Assembly: GCF_900110505.1 (NCBI RefSeq)
Contig: NZ_FODZ01000003.1
Span: forward strand, 1-64,000
Direction of reading: 5' to 3'
Source of the DNA: Luteibacter sp. UNC138MFCol5.1
Lineage (GTDB): Bacteria; Pseudomonadota; Gammaproteobacteria; Xanthomonadales; Rhodanobacteraceae
Length of the DNA stretch: 64,000 nt
Shown here: positions 52,722-60,352 of the stretch, piece after piece
Numbering within the stretch: the stretch's first letter is position 1
Layout: the number at the start of each line of letters is the position of its first letter
The notes under the pieces: generated by a model
Database searches by the model: none
What the model saw: only the letters and a program-made list of their open reading frames with translations
Told to the model about the DNA's origin: nothing
Made by a program: the position numbers and the translations under genes

Positions 52722-53229
52722 GGCGGAGTTCCCTCACGGCTACCTTCAGATCAACGACCTCTATAGGTGGGATAGTCGCTTCGAGCGGGAAACGGAGTTT
52801 CAGCCAGAGGTGCATGCTGGGAAAACGCGCATCCAGAGTCGCGAGAGTGTTGAGTCGGAGCTTTTAGAAGCAGTCACCGAGGCGGGCGAGCCTATTAAGC
52901 TGCTTCGCGCAAAAGTGAACCTTGGTATTCGAATCGTCTTCCTCGAGTCGCCGGAAGGTACCCCCACGACGCTGCATCTAGTCGAAGCTACGTTTGCCGT
53001 CGAGTACCTCGTTATCAGAGAACCGTCGGAAGAGCAGCTTGCTCAGTTTTGCAAGTGGAATTGCATTCATAATGTCTGGCCTTTCTGGCGACAGTATGTG
53101 TTCGATACGCTCAAGAGCGCGTCCCTTCCGGTAGTTGCCGTACCGTTCTTTCATCAGATGGGAAGGGCAAAATCGCAACGCAAAAAAGTGACGAGGTCGA
53201 GGAAGAGCCTGCCCAAAGCGCAGCACTAA
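52714..53229 (+). CDS. SecB-like chaperone of a toxin-antitoxin-chaperone system
   Basis: 171 residues, start ATG at 52714 with GGAGGAAG at 52702-52709. The C-terminal half fits SecB: VEATFAVEYLVIREPSEEQL, then CKWNCIHNVWPFWRQYVFDT and LPVVAVPFFHQ. SecB-like proteins encoded after MqsA/HigA-type antitoxins protect the antitoxin's C-terminal addiction region. The gene overlaps mqsA by eight bases, completing an MqsRAC unit. Its basic tail (AKSQRKKVTRSRKSL) is unusual. Confidence 0.8.
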   Translation: MVEAEFPHGYLQINDLYRWDSRFERETEFQPEVHAGKTRIQSRESVESELLEAVTEAGEPIKLLRAKVNLGIRIVFLESPEGTPTTLHLVEATFAVEYLVIREPSEEQLAQFCKWNCIHNVWPFWRQYVFDTLKSASLPVVAVPFFHQMGRAKSQRKKVTRSRKSLPKAQH

Positions 53230-53566
53230 GAAGACGGTGTCCTTCTAAGATTCCGAACGAAGACCATTCCACGCGGCGAGCGCCTAAACTCGCCCTCTCC
53301 AAGCCCTCCGATACCTAAATTAGGCTCGAATACGCTGCCGCTCACGGCTTCCCGCCCCAGGTGACAGGTAACGACAAAAACTCGTCACCTCAGCTACCAC
53401 CCATCGAGGACGCAGGGTCTACCCTATAGGCAGATAGCCCTTATGCCTACATCCCTTGTACGTGGTGCCTTCTATGCGGTCCTATGGCGCATCTAAACTA
53501 GAGACGGATAGAGTCCAGCGCGGGGCGATCACTAAAGTAGTGATGAGTAGTGATGCGCCGCGTTCC
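53230..53566. other. Convergent intergenic region with inverted and direct repeats
   Basis: 337 bases without a gene between two convergent stops. At 53528-53554 ATCACTA-aag-TAGTGAT is followed by another TAGTGAT, so the hairpin's right arm is duplicated. TAGGCA and TGCCTA near 53434-53457 form a second small hairpin. The rest is featureless and moderately AT-rich. No tRNA is seen. Confidence 0.45.
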
Positions 53567-53983
53567 TTATGACGGGGTTCTGACGCGAAGGTTAGCCAGC
53601 GCATTCTTGTACCCCTGTAGCAGCAAATTTCTGATTTGAATGAGTTGCTCTTGTCGGCCTCTCGCAGGTGATGCAACCACTTGCATAAGCTCTTCGAGAG
53701 GCAGTCCTTTCCCTACCTCAAGTAAGTCTCTCAGGTAGAACGCGCGGTCCAGCCCCGCCCAGTCGGCACCATCAGGGGTGCTGACCGTCGCCAGGAAACA
53801 GTTGATCTCACCGTCGACCTGCGAGTCATAGAGCTTCACCTTGCATTCGCTCGACACGTAGACAACTTCACTGATAAGTCCGTTGCGACGATTGAGCGAT
53901 GAAGAAGGTACGAACCCGTGGCTCATGAAGAAGTGGCCGAGAACACCCTCCACGAGCCGCTCAAGGTCGTCATGCATGATCAT
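53567..53983 (-). CDS. Hypothetical protein (immunity-like size and composition)
   Basis: 138 residues, acidic, no signal peptide. MHDDLERLVEGVLGHFFMSH opens the protein and TPDGADWAGLDRAFYLRDLL lies mid-sequence, a mixed alpha/beta small domain. The start may be the second Met (53977). It follows the toxin-antitoxin-chaperone unit in convergent orientation and could be a further defence or immunity gene. No family recognised. Confidence 0.5.
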   Translation of the reverse strand: MIMHDDLERLVEGVLGHFFMSHGFVPSSSLNRRNGLISEVVYVSSECKVKLYDSQVDGEINCFLATVSTPDGADWAGLDRAFYLRDLLEVGKGLPLEELMQVVASPARGRQEQLIQIRNLLLQGYKNALANLRVRTPS

Positions 53984-54238
53984 TTCCCATGTAAAGACTC
54001 GGTTAGGAAGCCGAGTTTTCTGACGCTATAAAAAGGGCCAGCGCAGCCGCTTCGATTTATATCAATGATTCAAACGGTGCGCCTGCCGCCATCGCAAATT
54101 GAGCCGAATTGCCATTGACGGTCCGCCATAGGCCATCCAAGGAGGCTGTAAGGCAAATCCTACAGACACCTGTTCCGGCATACGAGATCATTCGCGCGGC
54201 GTCCTTCGCCTGACACTCGATGAAACATAGGGAGATCC

Positions 54239-54877
54239 ATGAAGAGCGTTTTGCTACTCATAGCCGCCGGTATTACGGCATGCTCGGTATCGTCAGCCGC
54301 ATGCGCAGATAACGAAGGCGCCTTTATTCAGGCGACCCTGGGCCGGGCGAATACGAACGCCAAGGACAGCACGGTTTACGGGGTACTCAGTGGTTACCGA
54401 TGGGAGATCAACAAGCCGTTCTACCTTGGTCTTGAAGGCGGCTATGTCAGTCTAAACCGGACGAATTTCAGAGACGACCGCACCATTTCGTTTGTCGACC
54501 CAGCGGGTCAGCACACACTGACGAGCCAGAGCCGGCTCAAGCAGAGAAACGAAGCGCTACTTCTCGGCGTCAATGGAAAATGGGAGTTACCCGGGAGGTA
54601 TTTCATCACGGCTCATGCGGGTATGGCTCGCTATCGCCAGGACATTCGTGTGCGGGCAAACGGTATCCTCGACGGCGTGGCGACGGACGGATTCAATGAC
54701 CGGCATCGCTACTACGACACCAGCTACTACGCCGGCGTCGGGTTTGGCTACGACTTCAATGAGCGGGTAAGCCTCAGCTTCACTTACGATCACTACGAGC
54801 CACGTTACGAAGAATTCGGCATCAAAGAATCGTTCAAGTTCAACACTTACGGTGGAGCAGTGGAACTCCGGTTCTAA
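54239..54877 (+). CDS. Outer-membrane beta-barrel protein
   Basis: 212 residues, signal peptide MKSVLLLIAAGITACSVSSA with cleavage near ACA-DNE; AGGGAGA precedes the ATG. The mature part alternates strands typical of eight-stranded OmpA/Ail-type barrels (FYLGLEGGYVSLNRTNF; AGVGFGYDFNERVSLSFTYD) and ends with the terminal-Phe signature GGAVELRF. In prophages such barrels often change phage adsorption or serum resistance. It stands alone, a likely cargo gene expressed in the lysogen. Confidence 0.75.
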   Translation: MKSVLLLIAAGITACSVSSAACADNEGAFIQATLGRANTNAKDSTVYGVLSGYRWEINKPFYLGLEGGYVSLNRTNFRDDRTISFVDPAGQHTLTSQSRLKQRNEALLLGVNGKWELPGRYFITAHAGMARYRQDIRVRANGILDGVATDGFNDRHRYYDTSYYAGVGFGYDFNERVSLSFTYDHYEPRYEEFGIKESFKFNTYGGAVELRF

Positions 54878-55143
54878 GCGGGGGCTGCGCCTTCCGAGCA
54901 TGACCGCTTGGCGGGCGCAACCCACATCACACCTTCAGCCAAAGTGCCACCACGTACAAGGCACGTACGCTATCCCCGCACTCTCCTACCCCTCGACCGC
55001 CCGTCCTTTGTGGTTGGGTATCTCTGGGCGGTCCTACAGGCATCCCACACGCCAGCCTGATTGATGATCAGACGATCAACCTGATTGAGAACAACGGGTA
55101 ACAATAGGCGACTGGGAGCACGCAGCACCGCCACAGATTCGAG

Positions 55144-55656
55144 TCACATGGCCTTGGCGACCTTCTTAGCCATGCCTTCAAGGATGGCGTCTGGTGTGCT
55201 GAGGTTGTTCGCCTCCCCCCTGTCACTGAAGAACGCCACTACGGAGGCGTCAGAGGCCCGAAGCACGCGAATCGAAACCCCTGCCCGTTCGCTTCGAAAG
55301 GTGAATGGTGCAACCCTGTAGTAATCCTGCACTTCGCCGTTGACCACGTACGCGTAGCCTTTCTCCTTGGCGTAGCTTGCAGCCTCGGCATCAGTGAACG
55401 GGGCCTTGGGGGCCACTGGGCGGTCTAGAGGGACAGCTTTCCTTCCTGGGGTGCCCGCTATAACCCGTGCAAAGATCGACCCAGCCGCGAGGCCCGAGCC
55501 GTCGCAATCTTCTTGTCCCTGAATCACGCAATCCCTAAACATCACTACCGCCACATCGGATGCCTGCGGCACCTTGTCTCGGACCGTTACCGGCACGCCG
55601 GCACAACCACTCAATACCACGGCCGCAGCCACCACACTGAGCATTCCCCTGTTCAT
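55144..55656 (-). CDS. Lipoprotein (DUF4823-like)
   Basis: 170 residues. Signal peptide and lipobox VVLSGC (Cys18), then a soluble domain with VAVVMFRDCVIQG, SYAKEKGYAYVVNGEVQDYY and SIRVLRASDASVVAFFSDR, a pattern shared with DUF4823-type lipoproteins. The start is the ATG at 55656, overlapping the stop of the upstream lipoprotein (ATGA). Function unknown; probable cargo near the right end of the element. Confidence 0.65.
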   Translation of the reverse strand: MNRGMLSVVAAAVVLSGCAGVPVTVRDKVPQASDVAVVMFRDCVIQGQEDCDGSGLAAGSIFARVIAGTPGRKAVPLDRPVAPKAPFTDAEAASYAKEKGYAYVVNGEVQDYYRVAPFTFRSERAGVSIRVLRASDASVVAFFSDRGEANNLSTPDAILEGMAKKVAKAM

Positions 55657-55901
55657 TGCTTGCACTCCACCTTGAGAGTCTTTCGGTTGAATCCGGGTTC
55701 TTCGGAAACCATCCTGTAGCCTGCCGGGCACTCTTTCTCGGCCCGCTTGTAGCAGATAGAGAAGGAGGTGGCAGAGCCGCACTCGATCATGACCACGGGC
55801 TGCCCCTGCTGATCACTGATGCGGGTGGCGGTTGAACAGCCGCCAAGGGCGAACGCGCACATTGCGACACCGACCCACGCAACGACCGCGACCTTTCGCA
55901 T
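55653..55901 (-). CDS. Small lipoprotein
   Basis: 82 residues with lipobox ALGGC (Cys22). Mature part has three further cysteines (IECGSA; ICYKRAEKECPAGY) and a final KVECKQ, suggesting two disulfides. Pattern CPAGYRMV is common in small periplasmic proteins of unknown role. Co-translated with the DUF4823-like lipoprotein. Confidence 0.7.
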   Translation of the reverse strand: MRKVAVVAWVGVAMCAFALGGCSTATRISDQQGQPVVMIECGSATSFSICYKRAEKECPAGYRMVSEEPGFNRKTLKVECKQ

Positions 55902-55964
55902 GGTTCATCCCTCCCCTGTTGACTCACCCCGAGCGGATTCTAGACCGAGGGCACGACCGCGTGT

Positions 55965-55989
55965 TGTGAGTAATTTTGGGAGTAAGAGG
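55965..55989 (+). promoter_or_regulatory. Right arm-type integrase/excisionase site
   Basis: TGTGAGTAATTTTGGGAGTA continuing to 55989, close kin of 36175-36197 and in the same orientation. Located 41 bases inside attR. Together with the left copy it supports the boundaries of the element. Confidence 0.6.
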
Positions 55990-56030
55990 CGACATCGTTG
56001 CGCCAAAGCATTGGGAGACAAAGCCGTTTA

Positions 56031-56048
56031 AGTCCCACTTTCGCACCA
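56031..56048 (+). other. attR
   Basis: AGTCCCACTTTCG-CACCA. The first 13 bases are identical to the T-arm/acceptor region of tRNA-Leu at 36033-36045. One G is missing before CACCA, so this is a short tRNA fragment, not a second tRNA. Confidence 0.8.
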
Positions 56049-56055
56049 GAAACGA

Positions 56056-56089
56056 AAAACCGGGCGAGCCCAAGGCTTTTCCCGGTTTT
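56056..56089. terminator. Bidirectional hairpin terminator
   Basis: AAAACCGGG pairs with CCCGGTTTT around a 16-base loop, with T-rich sequence at the 3' end on both strands. It is just outside attR and may be the original tRNA-Leu terminator. Confidence 0.65.
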
Positions 56090-56096
56090 CGAAAGA

Positions 56097-56116
56097 CCCG
56101 CCCGCGAGGCGGGTTT
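56097..56116 (+). terminator. Rho-independent terminator
   Basis: CCCGCC-cgcga-GGCGGG followed by TTTA. It resembles in sequence the terminator at 36096-36122 after tRNA-Leu and is likely its pre-integration counterpart. Confidence 0.6.
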
Positions 56117-56176
56117 ATGTTGTCTGGCGAGAGCACGCCTTCCACCCTGTCCGCTAAGGCTCTAGCGCAACATGCT

Positions 56177-57580
56177 TTAGAGATGCCCGAGAAAATGCAG
56201 CGCGACGCCTCCCAGGCAGCAGAGCGCGAGCGTGGCGATCATGCCCGCCTTGAAACGGAACAGCAGGACCGCTGCTGTGACGGACAACAGGAGTGACGCG
56301 CGATCGAGACTGGCGAGGTCCGGTATCTGCAGCACGAGATGTCCGAGCGAATGCGCTTCGACCCTCGAGAACAGCGAATGCAGGCCGAACCAAACGGCGA
56401 GGTTGAGGATCACGCCGACGACGGCCGCGGTGATGGCGTTCAACGCGGCCTCCAGCGTCTGGTTGTTGCGCAGCGCTTCCATATAGGGCGCGCCGACGAA
56501 AACGATCAGGAACGACGGGGCGAACGTGACCCATTTCGCCAGGAGTCCGCCCAGCGTACCCGCGACGACCGGTGAAAGCGCACCGGGTTGGCGATAGGCC
56601 GCCATGAAACCCACGAACTGGACGACGCTGATGAGCGGACCGGGTGTCGTTTCCGCCATGCCCAATCCCGCGAGCATTTCGCCCGGAGCCAGCCAGTGGT
56701 AGTGCGCCACCGCCTGCTGCGCCACGTACGCCAGGATCGCGTAGGCGCCTCCGAACGTCACCACCGACATCTTGGTGAAGAAATACGCGATATCGGTGAA
56801 GACATTACCCGCTCCCGCCCATCCCAGGAGCACGACGAGTGGAGCAAGCCAGACGGCCAGCGACACCGCCAGGACCTTGAGCATCCGGCGATGGCACGGC
56901 AGGACATGCGTGGGAATCTCCAGCGCGAACGCGGCGTCGAGAGCCGGTAGCGGGCCGCTGTCCGGCGTGTCCATCGCGCTACCGGCCGCACCGCCTTGCA
57001 ACCCTGGGACACGCAGACGGTGGCCGGCCCAGCCGATGGCCGCCGCGGCGGCGATGATCATCGGGAACGGTACACGTAGAAGGAAGATCGCAACGAACGA
57101 CAGTACCGCCACTGCTACCAATGCCCTGCTCTTGAGTGCGCGCCGCCCCAAGCGAAGCACCGCGTCGAGGACCACCGCCAACACCGCGGCCCTCAGTCCG
57201 AAGAACAGGGCGTGGACGAGGCCGACGTCGCCGTAGCTGGCATAAATCCAGCTCAGCACACCCAAGGACAGCAGCCCCGGCACGATGAACAGCAGGCCGG
57301 CGACGAGGCCGCCGCGCATCCTGTGCAGGAGCCACCCCATATAGATGGCCAGCTTGTGCGCCTCGGGTCCGGGAAGCAGCGTGCAATAGTTGAGCGCGTG
57401 CAGGAACCGCGTTTCGCTGATCCAGCGTTTTTCTTCCACGAGGATACGGTGCATCACCGCGATCTGCCCGGCCGGGCCGCCGAAGCTCAGGGCAGCGACG
57501 CGAACCCAAACCCATGACGCTTCGCGAAACGATATTCCGTGACGCAGGTGGGCGGGTGTTTCGAGCGTCGTGGCGGGCAT
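56177..57580 (-). CDS. chrA: Chromate transporter ChrA family
   Basis: Inner-membrane CHR-family protein of 467 residues with two homologous halves. First half: FREASWVWVRVAALSFGGPA, then LNYCTLLPGPEAHKLAIYMG. Second half: MSVVTFGGAYAILAYVAQQA, then GLGMAETTPGPLISVVQFVG. FGGP and PGP motifs are complete in both. The start at 57580 was chosen because it precedes the first conserved region; an open frame continues 40 codons upstream. Substrate may be chromate or sulfate-like anions. First host gene to the right of the element. Confidence 0.9.
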   Translation of the reverse strand: MPATTLETPAHLRHGISFREASWVWVRVAALSFGGPAGQIAVMHRILVEEKRWISETRFLHALNYCTLLPGPEAHKLAIYMGWLLHRMRGGLVAGLLFIVPGLLSLGVLSWIYASYGDVGLVHALFFGLRAAVLAVVLDAVLRLGRRALKSRALVAVAVLSFVAIFLLRVPFPMIIAAAAAIGWAGHRLRVPGLQGGAAGSAMDTPDSGPLPALDAAFALEIPTHVLPCHRRMLKVLAVSLAVWLAPLVVLLGWAGAGNVFTDIAYFFTKMSVVTFGGAYAILAYVAQQAVAHYHWLAPGEMLAGLGMAETTPGPLISVVQFVGFMAAYRQPGALSPVVAGTLGGLLAKWVTFAPSFLIVFVGAPYMEALRNNQTLEAALNAITAAVVGVILNLAVWFGLHSLFSRVEAHSLGHLVLQIPDLASLDRASLLLSVTAAVLLFRFKAGMIATLALCCLGGVALHFLGHL

Positions 57581-57735
57581 GACATCCTCGGTCGAGCGGG
57601 GTGGCATCGCGTCGATGAAACCGCGTTCGCCCATCGTAATCAGTTGCGCGATGCCTGGCATCACGAAGGCGTCGCGCCCTTCACGCCACGCCTGCGCCAC
57701 GCGTCAGAAGGTATCTTCAGAAGGAGGACGAACCG

Positions 57736-58164
57736 ATGACGAAGAAGAGTAAGCAAAGCCTTTTCACGCGCATGGCCATGGCGGTCTCCAAAGCCGCCGG
57801 AAAACCGGCGACGTTCGCCGCAGCCGCGGGCATCGTAGTGCTCTGGGGCGCGAGCGGCCCGGTCTTCGGCTTCGGGGACACCTGGCAACTGGTGATCAAT
57901 ACCGGAACCACGATCGTCACCTTCCTGATGGTTTTCCTTATCCAGAACACGCAGAACCGCGACACCGAAGCGATGCAGATCAAGCTCGACGAGCTGATCA
58001 ATGTGATGAAAGGAGCCAACGCGGCCCTGCTCGACCTGGAACAGCTCGACGAGAAGACACTCGATGCGATCCGCCGGAATTACACGAAGCGAGCCGCCGA
58101 GGCGCGCAAAAACCTGGGTTGCGAGGATCGTCCGGGCCATGAAGCGGACGGGATCACCCACTGA
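57736..58164 (+). CDS. Low-affinity iron permease family protein
   Basis: 142 residues with two membrane helices (ATFAAAAGIVVLWGASGPVF; TIVTFLMVFLIQ) and the family signature VFLIQNTQNRDTEAMQIKLD. A cytoplasmic helical tail follows. Bacterial members are small relatives of fungal Fet4; direct iron transport is unproven for them. GAAGGAGG precedes the ATG. Divergent from chrA. Confidence 0.85.
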   Translation: MTKKSKQSLFTRMAMAVSKAAGKPATFAAAAGIVVLWGASGPVFGFGDTWQLVINTGTTIVTFLMVFLIQNTQNRDTEAMQIKLDELINVMKGANAALLDLEQLDEKTLDAIRRNYTKRAAEARKNLGCEDRPGHEADGITH

Positions 58165-58275
58165 CTCAGGGCGGCGCGGTGCCCTGGCGAACTTTATTTG
58201 CGTCGGCGCCGCGCACCGCCACTAACGCGTGGTCGCAGGCCGCAAGACGCCGCCTGCGAAGTCCTTCGCCGTCAC

Positions 58276-58644
58276 CTAATCGCGCTGCACATGCCACGCG
58301 ATCGGCATGTGCTTCGCGTCGCAGCCGCGCGAACAGACGAGGGCGTTGTACTGTCCGGCGAATTCGAGCTTCGTGCCGTCGGCAAGTTGCAGAACCAACG
58401 CGCCGCCGGTGGCCGGGAGGGGATCGCCGATCAGCTCGTTGCTGACGACGGCGACATCGACCGAGTGGGCATCCGGCCCCCACGTCCAGCTCGCGTCGCC
58501 GCTGTCGCCGCGTATGCGTATGTCGGCGGGATTGCCCTTTTCGACGCTGATCAGGTGCCATTCGTCCCGATGACACGCGGTCGTGCCTAGCGCGAGCGCC
58601 GCCATTGTCAGTCCTGCGATGTGCCTCACGGCATTCCTCCCCAT
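58276..58644 (-). CDS. Hypothetical lipoprotein
   Basis: 122 residues from the ATG at 58644 (58656 is possible). Signal peptide with TTAC as a possible lipobox (AALALGTTAC, Cys24). The mature domain is beta-rich (HLISVEKGNPADIRIRGDSG; VLQLADGTKLEFAGQ) with CSRGCDAKH near the end. No family recognised. Stands alone between the iron permease and SDR genes. Confidence 0.6.
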   Translation of the reverse strand: MGRNAVRHIAGLTMAALALGTTACHRDEWHLISVEKGNPADIRIRGDSGDASWTWGPDAHSVDVAVVSNELIGDPLPATGGALVLQLADGTKLEFAGQYNALVCSRGCDAKHMPIAWHVQRD

Positions 58645-58806
58645 GGTCGATCTCATCTCATCGGCCGTGCAGGCGGGAACTGAAGCGGTTCCGTCGGTCA
58701 TGCCTGCGTAACCCGTAACGGTCGAAGGCCGTGACATGACTCCGGGGAGGGGGGAAATCACTGCCCCCCGGCACCGGCCAGATCTGCGGGCCGGTGCCGG
58801 GCTCGA

Positions 58807-59544
58807 TCAGGCGATATAGCCGCCGTCGATGTCGATGCTCGCGCCGTTGATGTAGCGGGCGTTCGGGCCGGCGAGGAAGGCGACCAGCGCTCCGACCTCT
58901 TCCGGCTTGCCGAGACGGCCTACCGGGATCATCGGCACGAGCATCTCCGCGTAGCCTTCGGTCATGTCGGTAGTGATCGGGCCCGGCTGCACGTTGTTCA
59001 CCGTGATGCCACGCGGACCGAGGTCGCGCGCCAGACCGCGGGTCATCGACTGCACGGCCCCCTTCGAGCTGCAATAGAGCGCCGCGCCTTCGACACCGGC
59101 ACGCTCGGCGCTGATGCTGCCGATGCTGATGATGCTGCCACCCTCACCCATGAAAGATGCGGCGGCTTTCGCACCCACGAATACGGCGCGCACGTTGACC
59201 GCGAAGAGGCGGTCGTAGTCGTCGACGGAGGTCTCCGCCAGCGGGGCATGCACGAGCAGGCCGGCGCTGCCGACGAAGATATCGAGGCTGCCGCTCTGGC
59301 CGGCGGTTTCGGCAATCGCCGCCACGAGGGCCTTGTCGTCGGCACTGTCGACGCGCACGGCGCGAGCGCGGAGTCCGCGGCCGGCCAGTTCGGCGACAAG
59401 GGCGTCCGCCGCGGCCGAGGCGCTGGCATAGGTAAAGGTGACGTGCGCGCCCGCTTCGGCGAGCGAGCGAACGATGCCCGCGCCGATGCCGCGGGACCCG
59501 CCGGTCACCAGGGCGTTCTTGCCTTCGAGAAAACGAGTGGTCAT
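58807..59544 (-). CDS. SDR-family oxidoreductase
   Basis: Classical short-chain dehydrogenase/reductase, 245 residues. Cofactor motif TGGSRGIG (14-21), a Ser in SIGSISAERAG and the catalytic pair Y-CSS-K. The C-terminus IDIDGGYIA is usual for the family. Substrate unknown. It lies 161 bases downstream of a TetR gene on the same strand, with a palindrome between them, so it is probably the regulated target and may detoxify the TetR ligand. Confidence 0.9.
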   Translation of the reverse strand: MTTRFLEGKNALVTGGSRGIGAGIVRSLAEAGAHVTFTYASASAAADALVAELAGRGLRARAVRVDSADDKALVAAIAETAGQSGSLDIFVGSAGLLVHAPLAETSVDDYDRLFAVNVRAVFVGAKAAASFMGEGGSIISIGSISAERAGVEGAALYCSSKGAVQSMTRGLARDLGPRGITVNNVQPGPITTDMTEGYAEMLVPMIPVGRLGKPEEVGALVAFLAGPNARYINGASIDIDGGYIA

Positions 59545-59680
59545 GGTCTGGCTCCTTTTATGGAATGTTCAGTCAATTAATGGATGTAAAAAAGGGCGTC
59601 ACCGCCCTGGGGTTGTTCTGCATCGCCGTCCTCGACGGACGGGGGGCCCGCCTCAGGCCCCCATGAACCGAGCATACCAT

Positions 59681-59704
59681 TTACTTGACTAGTCAGTCCA
59701 GTAA
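59681..59704. promoter_or_regulatory. TetR-type operator before the SDR gene
   Basis: TTACTTGACTAG|TCAGTCCAGTAA: ten of twelve positions are symmetric. It abuts the tetR stop and lies upstream of the SDR gene. On the minus strand it overlaps a possible promoter (TGGACT, 18 bases, TATGCT ending near 59670), so binding would block SDR transcription. Confidence 0.6.
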
Positions 59705-59705
59705 G

Positions 59706-60287
59706 TTATCCCAAAGCTCGCATGGCGATCCCGACGATGCCCTCGAGCGTGGACAGATCGGCGCCCGCGCGGGCCGCGATCTTCAGACCCGACAGCGTGG
59801 CGAGCAGAAACTGCGCGGTGGCCGCCGCGTCGAGATCGGCCGCCAGCTCGCCCCGCGCGATGCCCTCGCGAATGCGGCTCTCGAAGGCGAGGACCGTCCG
59901 GCCCGCGATCTCGTCCGTCACGGCCTTGACGTCGCTCGCGAAGGTGCCGAACTCCGTGATGGCGTGGATGCCGAGACACGCCCGGGCGGTGGTGACGGAG
60001 GTCGCGTTCTTCGCGAAGCCGAGCAGCGCCTGTTCGATGCCTTCCCGCACGGAGGTCGATGCGAACATCGCCGACAGCGTCATGCCGACGCTGTCGTTCG
60101 AATAGGTGCGGAGCGCTTCGAGATAGAGGCTGCGCTTGTCGCCGAAGGTGTCGTAGAGGCTCTGTCGGCCGATCTTCATCGCGTCGAGCAGCATGGGCGT
60201 CGACGTGCCCTCGAAGCCGTGCATGGCGAACGTGTCGATCGCTCGCTGCAAGGCGGTGTCCCTGTCGAACTCGCGGGGGCGCGCCAT
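59706..60287 (-). CDS. TetR/AcrR-family regulator
   Basis: 193 residues. N-terminal HTH: REFDRDTALQRAIDTFAMHG, then STPMLLDAMKIGRQSLYDTF and GDKRSLYLEAL. The C-terminal ligand domain resembles TetR_C regulators with a conserved ACLGIHAITEFG. Start ATG at 60287 (MARPREFDRD). Probably controls the downstream SDR gene through the palindrome at 59681-59704. Confidence 0.9.
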   Translation of the reverse strand: MARPREFDRDTALQRAIDTFAMHGFEGTSTPMLLDAMKIGRQSLYDTFGDKRSLYLEALRTYSNDSVGMTLSAMFASTSVREGIEQALLGFAKNATSVTTARACLGIHAITEFGTFASDVKAVTDEIAGRTVLAFESRIREGIARGELAADLDAAATAQFLLATLSGLKIAARAGADLSTLEGIVGIAMRALG

Positions 60288-60352
60288 GGCATCACCATTT
60301 CTGGAACGAAAAGTCCACAAAAGCATAGCACCGGCGACGCGGTGCCGCGAGG

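Larger units (their letters stand above)
36033..56043. mobile_element. 20-kb integrated element (prophage/satellite-like) in tRNA-Leu
   Basis: Bounded by the direct repeat AGTCCCACTTTCG at 36033-36045 (inside tRNA-Leu) and 56031-56043. Just inside each end lies a related 23-25 base arm-type repeat (36175-36197; 55965-55989). It contains a P4-type integrase, AlpA, a large serine recombinase, phage ejection-type virion genes with amber codons, a toxin-antitoxin-chaperone module and exported cargo proteins. Capsid, portal, terminase and tail genes are not seen, so it is either a satellite, a remnant or a composite island. GC content and codon use are lower and looser than in the flanks. Confidence 0.85.

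Noticed and set aside
56031-56048. A second tRNA at the right end of the element
   Set aside because: Only the 3' 18 bases resemble tRNA-Leu, with one base missing; no 5' half or anticodon arm precedes it.
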